In this document: positions 56,509 through 64,000 of the stretch, one piece after another | Position numbering within the stretch: position 1 is the first letter of the stretch | Layout of the letters: every line of letters begins with the position of its first letter | NCBI RefSeq assembly: GCF_026151205.1 | Contig: NC_087079.1 | Coordinates: 14,074,445 to 14,138,444, forward strand | Length of the DNA: 64,000 nucleotides | From: Bolinopsis microptera | Taxonomy: Eukaryota > Ctenophora > Tentaculata > Lobata > Bolinopsidae | Reading direction: 5' to 3' | Program-made: the position numbers and the translations under genes | The notes under the pieces: model-generated | Database searches by the model: none | The model's input: only the letters and a program-made list of their open reading frames with translations | Told to the model about the DNA's origin: nothing

Positions 56509-59250
56509 GTGATTATAATATTTTCAAATTAACCAACATTTTTTTAAAACCCGCGTCCCGCCCCTCTGGCTGGCAGGAAATATCATGCAGTTAAAAATGC
56601 ATTTTTACTTTTTAAAACATGCTGATAAGTGATAACAACCATACTCATAGTCATAGTGATAACAACAAAATAGCCGATACAAAGCTTATAAAAATGTGAT
56701 TGATAAAAACCAATCCAGTTTTCAAACTTTCGAGCAAACTTTCGAGCAATATATAAAACTAATAAGCGAACATTCATCCAATGAGGGGATTGTTTTATTA
56801 AATGAACCATTATTATTAAGATTCGTTATTGGCCTTACGTTAGTAATTATAATATCATTGTTACTAGGGGCCACGTACCGCAGTTAATGTGTAATGGTTC
56901 AGCGTGGAGTTTTACTAGCAGAAATTGATTTTACTCTATACATTCTGCTACCAGTGAAGTTTATTTATTTTTTAAAAGCATTTTCCTGCGCCTCAAATAA
57001 CAACGATAACAAGCGAATTCAAAAATCTAACCGTACAGGGAGCTTAGATTCAGAGGTAGAAACCTCACAGGAGTACACGAATCTTGCTCTGAATCAGCAC
57101 TCTGAACAACAAGACGATTACCATGACGGAAATGGACCTGCCTCAAATGCAGTGGATGGAAACCGGGATGGCAATTGGGGGTTTGTCACTAATACTTAAT
57201 GATGTTTCCATAACAATTGAATTTGAAACAATCGAAATTGTTTCAATTGTTAACTTCAAATGCTCTTGCATGTCACTGCAAAATTAGAATAAAAACAAAT
57301 GGTTAAATTTTATCATATTGCCATAATAAATGATCTTTCAAATATTCCATTCATTCATTATTTACAAAACATTTCATTTTCAGTGGTTATTCGATTTCCC
57401 ACACAAGTTCAATAAATGGTTGGTGGAAAGTAACACTAAAAGAAGTATCTTACATTTCTTACATTGATGTCTACAACCGGATGGACTGCTGCCAACATAG
57501 ACTGAAAAATGCCCAAGTTTCCTTGGATGGAACACTAATCGGTACTATACCACAGATAGCAGGGATAGCAAAATATACATTGCCGGTTGATAAAGATGGT
57601 ATGTTATGGCTCTAAATGTCGATAAAATATCATCATGATCGGGCCTATGATTGTTGTAAAAAAAAACAACATGTTGGTCATCAAGTTCTGAGGGTGAAGG
57701 GAAAATTTCAAAACTTCATTTCCAGCGATAGATTATCGTAAAAACTCTAACAGCAGCCTCAATACAGGTCAGGTGGTTCAGATAAAGGCAGTTTCAGGCG
57801 AAACACTTCAGCTTGCAGAGGTTGAGGTATACGGCAGCGTATCAAAAATAATTGGTGAGCAGACATTTTAATAGAGCAACAAATTTTCAGTTTTTTTCAT
57901 TATTCATTCATCATTGTTTGCTTATCACTTATGGTCCTCTATAATATTTCTCGCCTCTGCCTGATTACGCTTGTTGCACATTAAATCGCATCTTATTTGC
58001 TATACTTATAAAGTAAAACCCTGCTTAGTGCTTTGCCATTAAACCCTAGGCCTCACGAAACCATTCAATTCTTTCCTTTCCAACAGAATATGCTTATAGT
58101 TGTAGCACATATACTTGAGTAAACCATAAACCCTGAAAAGATAACCCTGAAAGATGGTTTTCACTGTTATGGCACTGGCATGAGTATTCAGAATCGTTTA
58201 TTTCTTAATTTTCTTAACTCAGATAACTTTTTTAACTCAGATATACCAAACTGATTTTAAAACAGTACTAATAAATACACATGTCAAGATAACCGATACG
58301 GTAAACGATTGAATCAGGCAATTGTTTTTTGAACTATTTTACTCTTTGATTGATAGATTGTGTTGCTATTTAATATGTAAGTATGCATTGATGATTGAAC
58401 AAGCTCCAACAGGAAATAAATCCGCCGTTACTTAACGTAACTAGGTAATAAAATATTGATATTTGACTATAATTTCTAATGAAACATCTTTGTGAAATGT
58501 TTGTGAAATTGAGTAAGTAACTTTTTTTAAATCTTTTTTTCTTTCTCTTTTTTGGAAACCAAATAGAATCATTTATAATTATATTTATAAATTTTTCTTA
58601 ATAATGAGATTTTTGAGGGAAAAAAATAAGTTTTTTACTTAATTGTTTATTACTTATTGATTTATAATTAAGTTGTTTCTTTGTATAATAATTAATATGA
58701 TATTGATAATGATATGTTGATAATGTTACTTTTGATTTTTTCCATCCTAATAAATAAAAAAGGATGGTCAGTGTAGTCCTTATCTTACCTCAATTCCGTT
58801 TTCTTCCAAAAATTATTCGGCTTCGTGTATTATAAATAACTAAAAACCCGCTAGTCGAAAGCTTTCTTTGAGGAAATTTAGAAAATTATTTATGTTTAAA
58901 TTTCTCTAATCTCTTATCATCTAGCAGTTACGTACCTGGGGACCCCAGGCTATAATGTTCATAAACATTATAGAATAGAGATTCGGCGGTATGATGCAGG
59001 CTGAGGGCCGCCCAGTAATCTAGCAGTAGCTCTAACGGCTAACTGCTAACTGTCAGTGCTCAGCAGCTGGTGCACTGTTGCAATATGCTATCATGTCCAA
59101 GTTCCAGGGTATTCTAGAAACTTCTGCATTGTTCTATGATCATTGATCATGAGTACAGAATAGCCTAAACTACAAGCCTCACGATTATAACGTTTGTTTG
59201 TTTGTTTGTTTATAGAACCCGTCCCCAATCTCGTATTGGAAAATGACTAA
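56451..59250 (+). CDS. Secreted F-type lectin (fucolectin domain), 4-5 exons
   Basis: Small secreted carbohydrate-binding protein. F-type lectins usually bind fucose and serve in innate recognition or gamete/cell adhesion (family knowledge). Exons: 56451-56508 (signal peptide MQVFLLCLLIVLQLSL), 57039-57180, 57384-57598, 57726-57854, then probably 59216-59250; phases match throughout. Seen: start of domain NLALNQ; GPASNAVDGNRDGNWG (52-67); WWKV (80-83); YNRMDCCQHRL with R99-x-D101-x4-R106, H73 upstream, and adjacent cysteines 102-103; end EVEVYG. This fits the family motif HX(26)RXDX(4)R/K except that the first spacing is 25. The full protein is 192 aa. If the GTGAGC at 57855 is not used, translation runs through to TAA at 57869 (186 aa); both forms keep the whole domain. 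Confidence 0.87.
57039..57180 (+). CDS. F-type lectin exon 2
   Basis: Acceptor CCGTACAG, donor GTTTGT. Encodes EYTNLALNQHS and GPASNAVDGNRDGNWG. The donor falls inside the open reading frame, but only this splice joins in frame to the next domain block. Confidence 0.85.
57384..57598 (+). CDS. F-type lectin exon 3 (sugar-binding core)
   Basis: Acceptor TTCATTTTCAG, donor GTATGT. Encodes the WWKV strand, YNRMDCCQHRL with the RxDx4R motif, and the LPVDKD segment. Confidence 0.9.
57726..57854 (+). CDS. F-type lectin exon 4 (end of domain)
   Basis: Acceptor TTCATTTCCAG, possible donor GTGAGC. Encodes AIDYRKNSN, GQVVQIKAVSG and LAEVEVYGS, the closing strand of the domain. Without the splice a TAA follows at 57869. 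Confidence 0.85.
57872..59215. other. Lectin intron or 3' flank
   Basis: AT-rich, no coding sequence. Short (GTTT)n at 59193-59210 precedes the possible last exon. Confidence 0.4.
59216..59250 (+). CDS. Possible F-type lectin exon 5 (last 11 codons)
   Basis: Acceptor after (GTTT)n: TTGTTTATAG. In phase with exon 4 it gives EPVPNLVLEND and TAA. Short, so supported only by phase and splice-site quality. Confidence 0.4.
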
Positions 59251-59403
59251 ACTCAGGTCTGAGTGTGAATACGGGTGGTACCTGCAAGAGTGTTCATTAA
59301 GCATTTAGAGTTCTGTAAAACTGCAGTTACAATTGTGCTAGAGTATTTTTAGTATATACGATTGGTATCAGAAATATATCCCTACATGCTTCCAAAATTT
59401 GTA

Positions 59404-59567
59404 AAGCCGTAGTACATACATATCACATTACACCAGAGCCTACACAGTGCAATCTCCTCCAGTCTATCTGCGCCGCGTATATTTGTATAAGCACACGGCG
59501 CAGACTGGAAAAAACCACACTCTGCAAGTTCAATCCAGTGCAATGCTACATGTACGTACTACGGCTT
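59404..59567. mobile_element. Small palindromic MITE
   Basis: AAGCCGTAGTACATACATA (59404) is inverted at 59548-59567. An inner stem CCAGTCT..GCGCCG / CGGCGCAGACTGG lies at 59458-59507. About 164 bp with a cruciform layout. Confidence 0.65.
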
Positions 59568-59585
59568 CATCTCCACCCTCTCTTT

Positions 59586-61924
59586 CTGAGAGGGTGAGAG
59601 GTTCTTTAATTAGAGCTAATGATTAAATGAGACCCACTAAAGGTACTAAATTAACCGGACTGCTAGAAAGGAATCGAGAGTGGGAATAAAACTAAAAGCG
59701 GAATAAATTTTAAGATAATGAAACAGAAACTGAAAGCTAAAATATATACCGTTCTAGAATGCCTCCGCAAACTATTGCTCCTTTGTAATGTGCACGTGTT
59801 AGTAAGTGTAGTAAAAAGATAAAAATAATAAAGCTATACAAATGAACGGAGCGGTGAAAATCTGAGAGGGTGAGAGGTTCTTTAATTAGAGCTAATGATT
59901 AAATGAGACCCACTAAAGGTACTAAATTAACCGGACTGCTAGAAAGGAATCGAGAGTGGGAATAAAACTAAAAGCGGAATAAATTTTAAGATAATGAAAC
60001 AGAAACTGAAAGCTAAAATATATACCGTTCTAGAATGCCTCCGCAAACTATTGCTCCTTTGTAATGTGCACGTGTTAGTAAGTGTAGTAAAAAGATAAAA
60101 ATAATAAAGCTATACAAATGAACGGAGCGGTGGAAATCTGAGAGGGTGAGAGGTTCTTTAATTAGAGCTAATGATTAAATGAGACCCACTAAAGGTACTA
60201 AATTAACCGGACTGCTAGCAAGGAATCGAGAGTGGGAATAAAACTAAAAGCGGAATAAATTTTAAGATAATGAAACAGAAACTGAAAGCTAAAATATATA
60301 CCGTTCTAGAATGCCTCCGCAAACTATTGCTCCTTTGTAATGTGCACGTGTTAGTAAGTGTAGTAAAAAGATAAAAATAATAAAGCTATACAAATGAACG
60401 GAGCGGTGAAAATCTGAGAGGGTGAGAGGTTCTTTAATTAGAGCTAATGATTAAATGAGACCCACTAAAGGTACTAAATTAACCGGACTGCTAGCAAGGA
60501 ATCGAGAGTGGGAATAAAACTAAAAGCGGAATAAATTTTAAGATAATGAAACAGAAACTGAAAGCTAAAATATATACCGTTCTAGAATGCCTCCGCAAAC
60601 TATTGCTCCTTTGTAATGTGCACGTGTTAGTAAGTGTAGTAAAAAGATAAAAATAATAAAGCTATACAAATGAACGGAGCGGTGAAAATCTGAGAGGGTG
60701 AGAGGTTCTTTAATTAGAGCTAATGATTAAATGAGACCCACTAAAGGTACTAAATTAACCGGACTGCTAGCAAGGAATCGAGAGTGGGAATAAAACTAAA
60801 AGCGGAATAAATTTTAAGATAATGAAACAGAAACTGAAAGCTAAAATATATACCGTTCTAGAATGCCTCCGCAAACTATTGCTCCTTTGTAATGTGCACG
60901 TGTTAGTAAGTGTAGTAAAAAGATAAAAATAATAAAGCTATACAAATGAACGGAGCGGTGAAAATCTGAGAGGGTGAGAGGTTCTTTAATTAGAGCTAAT
61001 GATTAAATGAGACCCACTAAAGGTACTAAATTAACCGGACTGCTAGCAAGGAATCGAGAGTGGGAATAAAACTAAAAGCGGAATAAATTTTAAGATAATG
61101 AAACAGAAACTGAAAGCTAAAATATATACCGTTCTAGAATGCCTCCGCAAACTATTGCTCCTTTGTAATGTGCACGTGTTAGTAAGTGTAGTAAAAAGAT
61201 AAAAATAATAAAGCTATACAAATGAACGGAGCGGTGAAAATCTGAGAGGGTGAGAGGTTCTTTAATTAGAGCTAATGATTAAATGAGACCCACTAAAGGT
61301 ACTAAATTAACCGGACTGCTAGCAAGGAATCGAGAGTGGGAATAAAACTAAAAGCGGAATAAATTTTAAGATAATGAAACAGAAACTGAAAGCTAAAATA
61401 TATACCGTTCTAGAATGCCTCCGCAAACTATTGCTCCTTTGTAATGTGCACGTGTTAGTAAGTGTAGTAAAAAGATAAAAATAATAAAGCTATACAAATG
61501 AACGGAGCGGTGAAAATCTGAGAGGGTGAGAGGTTCTTTAATTAGAGCTAATGATTAAATGAGACCCACTAAAGGTACTAAATTAACCGGACTGCTAGCA
61601 AGGAATCGAGAGTGGGAATAAAACTAAAAGCGGAATAAATTTTAAGATAATGAAACAGAAACTGAAAGCTAAAATATATACCGTTCTAGAATGCCTCCGC
61701 AAACTATTGCTCCTTTGTAATGTGCACGTGTTAGTAAGTGTAGTAAAAAGATAAAAATAATAAAGCTATACAAATGAACGGAGCGGTGAAAATCTGAGAG
61801 GGTGAGAGGTTCTTTAATTAGAGCTAATGATTAAATGAGACCCACTAAAGGTACTAAATTAACCGGACTGCTAGAAAGGAATCGAGAGTGGGAATAAAAC
61901 TAAAAGCGGAATAAATTTTAAGAT
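59586..61924 (+). repeat. 276-bp satellite, about 8.5 copies
   Basis: Units start at 59586, 59862, 60138, 60414, 60690, 60966, 61242, 61518 and 61794, each CTGAGAGGGTGAGAGGTTC..., and are almost identical (GCTAGAAAGG in the first two and last, GCTAGCAAGG in the others). It ends half way through a unit, 10 bp before the next MITE. Confidence 0.97.
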
Positions 61925-61934
61925 CGATTATAAC

Positions 61935-62124
61935 GTTTATTTTACCTCACTTCCGACGTTAATTTAAGGGGTCGTTCACATATGATTACGCTAGTGTACT
62001 TTTGACACAATAGCTATGTGTAAAACTGATTACGGAGGGGGGGGGGGGTAAAAATGTTCCAAAAAATGATTACGTAATGTGTGAACGACCCCTTAAATTA
62101 ACGTCGGAAGTGAGGTAAAATAAA
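61935..62124. mobile_element. Palindromic MITE with TTAAGGGGTCGTTCACA ends and poly-G core
   Basis: 46-bp perfect inverted arms (61935-61980, 62079-62124) containing TTAAGGGGTCGTTCACA. Inside are a G run at 62037-62048, GACACAATAGCTATGTGT and TGATTACGTAAT. TTAA at the edge of the core suggests a TTAA-target (piggyBac-like) MITE, but the extra outer arm is unexplained. Confidence 0.75.
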
Positions 62125-62206
62125 CTAAAGCCTTAATAAAAATTCTAAAAATGCTATACTTTATTCCTATCCTTATTACAACCCTGCTAAAAATGGCGAA
62201 GTTTCC

Positions 62207-62979
62207 GGGGGGGGGGGGGGCAAAAGTCAGTACCCAAACGTTGGGTCTTATACGGGTTATACCACCGCCGTGTTTTACATTTGAGAGTTGTTGCTTTGCA
62301 GATAAGATGGCATACTGTACCTACTTGTTCGAGAATTCCGTCACCAAAATTTGAAAATTCAATTTTTGGGGGCCACACCCGATCAACATTGAACTGATTA
62401 TACTGGAGTTTGTGAACATGTTAGAGACTCCGTTGTAACATATTGCAATATAGCCATAGGTCATTTAATCCGGAATATAATCTGAAAAGATGGTGCGAGA
62501 CGAATATAAAATTACGAAGTTATCAAACAATATGTTTATCTCGTTAGCAAAATTGATTGGCTACTCAATGATTACCCAATTACGACACCGTAATTGGGCT
62601 CTCTGCACGATTCCCATAATGCGGATCTAGCCTCTCAGCCCAATCACCTGATCTGGATCACACGTAATGAACAAACTCATTATGCTTCATAATCATATCT
62701 CGGTCATCTCACATCTGAGAAGCTAGAACTCTCATTTTGTTCAGGACAAACGTAATTTAAATGGCCAAACACCATTCAATTAAATTTGGCTCGATCTGAC
62801 TATCCAAAGTACTATCAAATGAATGCGAAAATGAACCTTCATTTGAAAAAAATGGACACGAATATTTTTCGAGTAAGTCATGTGTCATACCACTACCAGA
62901 ATGAGATAGAATTATTTCTATCGGGCACTGGAGCTATTATAAGGCCAACGTATGGGTACTGACTTTTGCCCCCCCCCCC
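62207..62979. mobile_element. Poly-G-ended inverted-repeat element, about 770 bp
   Basis: A G run then CAAAAGTCAGTACCCAAACG (62207-62243) is mirrored by CGTATGGGTACTGACTTTTG then a C run (62943-62979). The interior has no gene. Confidence 0.7.
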
Positions 62980-63577
62980 TCTCCCCTGTATAATATAATT
63001 ATAGATATCATTCCAAAATAAAAACCAGTTCATAGGATTGAAAAATACCAATTTAATTTCGTATTAAAAAAGAGCGAAGAAATATTATCATTAATTTCGA
63101 TTACTTCAATTTCAATCGTCAAACTTTTCCATGACGACGAGAAACTAGGATTGCTTCTCCATAATTTGCGTGAGGCAGAATTGTGTTTTATATTTAATTT
63201 AAGTCAGTGCGCCATGCAGTGCAGACCGCAGGGCGTCGCGTATCCTTGACCGAAATTTTGACTTAAATGAACATCTTACAAAGTCACTGAGGATGGCAGA
63301 AGACACCATTGAAGTACTCAAAGTTTTATTCCCAAAGAAAGCTTTGATAAACAGAAAATCATCAGAATACAAAAAGAGATTTTTGAAGATTTTTGAAGAA
63401 AAGCTTTTCTGCCCTCACCTTGACCGAAATTTTTCGGTTTTGACAGAAATTTTGACCAGTGACTATATCAATATGACCAATCAGTGAGGTCGGTGAGAGT
63501 GACACATGACAAGTCACCATCAAGGTACTGGAAGCAGTATATGCGGATTCCGGAAAAAACTTTGATGCAATGAAAAT
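62980..63577. other. No supported gene; one 64-codon ORF
   Basis: 63293-63487 (+) is open for 64 codons (MAEDTIEVLKVLFPKKALI...), Lys-rich. TTGACCGAAATTTT is repeated around it (63247, 63420, 63450). No family recognised; probably chance. Confidence 0.25.
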
Positions 63578-63692
63578 GGGATCGTTCACATATTACGTAA
63601 TCACTTTTTGGAAAATCCCCCCCCCCCCCCCCCCCCCCCCCGTTATCAGTTTTACACATAGCGATTGTGTCAAAATTACAGTAGCGTAATCA
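63578..63692 (-). mobile_element. Second copy of the poly-G-core MITE, opposite orientation
   Basis: Reverse complement matches 61965-62095: GATTACGCTA, TTTTGACACAATCGCTATGT, a G run, TGATTACGTAATATGTGAACGATCCC. It has a 22-bp C run at 63619-63640 and lacks the outer 30-bp arms of the first copy. Confidence 0.75.
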
Positions 63693-64000
63693 AATTTATC
63701 TTCAAAAGTTAAATTAGTATTTGGGGAGTAATCTAAATCTTATTAGAATAGTATCTCTTAAGTATAGTGACATTGATATTAATCATGGTTCGCTAAAACT
63801 CTGATTTACAGTAATACGGACTTTGAAGTCTCTGTCAGATCACATGGTTTCTTTCCGCACAGTACTACCTTAAGAACGACAAATTTAGTCTGCCATAAAT
63901 TTAGTCAAACTTTTGACTAAATTGTTGTAAACCAAATTTCATGAGACTAAATTTTTCGGCGACTAATTTTAAAGGAGACCAAAATTTTACTAGAGCATAC
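63693..64000. other. No feature seen
   Basis: AT-rich end of the window. GACTAAATTT-type words recur between 63885 and 63985. Confidence 0.4.

Noticed and set aside
56696-57199. Alternative lectin start with a transmembrane anchor (56696-56887) or at 56894
   Set aside because: The 56696 frame stops before the lectin domain; the 56894 frame enters it, but the signal-peptide exon at 56451 splices in phase and better fits a secreted lectin.

Overview
This is animal nuclear DNA: AT-rich, with small phased exons, GT-AG introns, many DNA-transposon derivatives and long tandem-repeat arrays, and no bacterial gene organisation. The genes point to an aquatic invertebrate: a PCTAIRE cyclin-dependent kinase, a divergent rhodopsin-like receptor, a secreted F-type (fucose-binding type) lectin and a FLYWCH/MULE transposon. 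The sequence alone does not show whether this is a cnidarian, another non-bilaterian or a lophotrochozoan.

Layout. 1-3332: non-genic, with a probable LINE remnant and tRNA-related SINE-like pieces. 3333-36953 (+): one complete PCTAIRE kinase gene (CDK16/17/18 class). I rebuilt it as 11 exons that join in phase to give 537 codons plus stop. Its introns carry most of the repeats. Intron 7 (11679-28513, 16.8 kb) splits the Arg codon of the catalytic HRD motif. It contains an 18-bp, a 29-bp-type and a 22-bp minisatellite, and a 7.8-kb TIR-bounded element holding about 6.4 kb of (TCC)n/TCCTCAG pyrimidine-rich sequence, inserted into the last unit of the 22-bp array. 37142-39015 (-): a six-exon class A GPCR of 328 aa, convergent with the kinase (188 bp between the two stop codons). 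39016-50521: no firm gene, only inverted-repeat elements, hairpins and one uncertain membrane-protein-like ORF. 50522-52471: a Mutator-like transposon with 33-bp terminal inverted repeats. Its FLYWCH-MULE transposase is broken by two in-frame stops and one frameshift. 52472-56450: non-genic apart from a 209-bp mariner-type MITE and a possible zinc-finger exon on the minus strand. 56451-59250 (+): a secreted F-type lectin in 4-5 exons. 59404-64000: a palindromic MITE, an 8.5-copy 276-bp satellite, and three inverted-repeat structures built around poly-G/poly-C runs.

How the parts relate. The kinase, receptor and lectin are unrelated cellular genes with no sign of a shared pathway. The most notable feature is the contrast between a conserved kinase coding sequence and introns largely built of repeats. 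These include a (TG)n tract 25 bp after the exon 4 donor, and a sense-strand pyrimidine array that contains very many 3'-splice-site-like sequences. The exon structures are manual predictions from homology remembered at family level plus splice-site and phase consistency. They have not been tested against transcripts.
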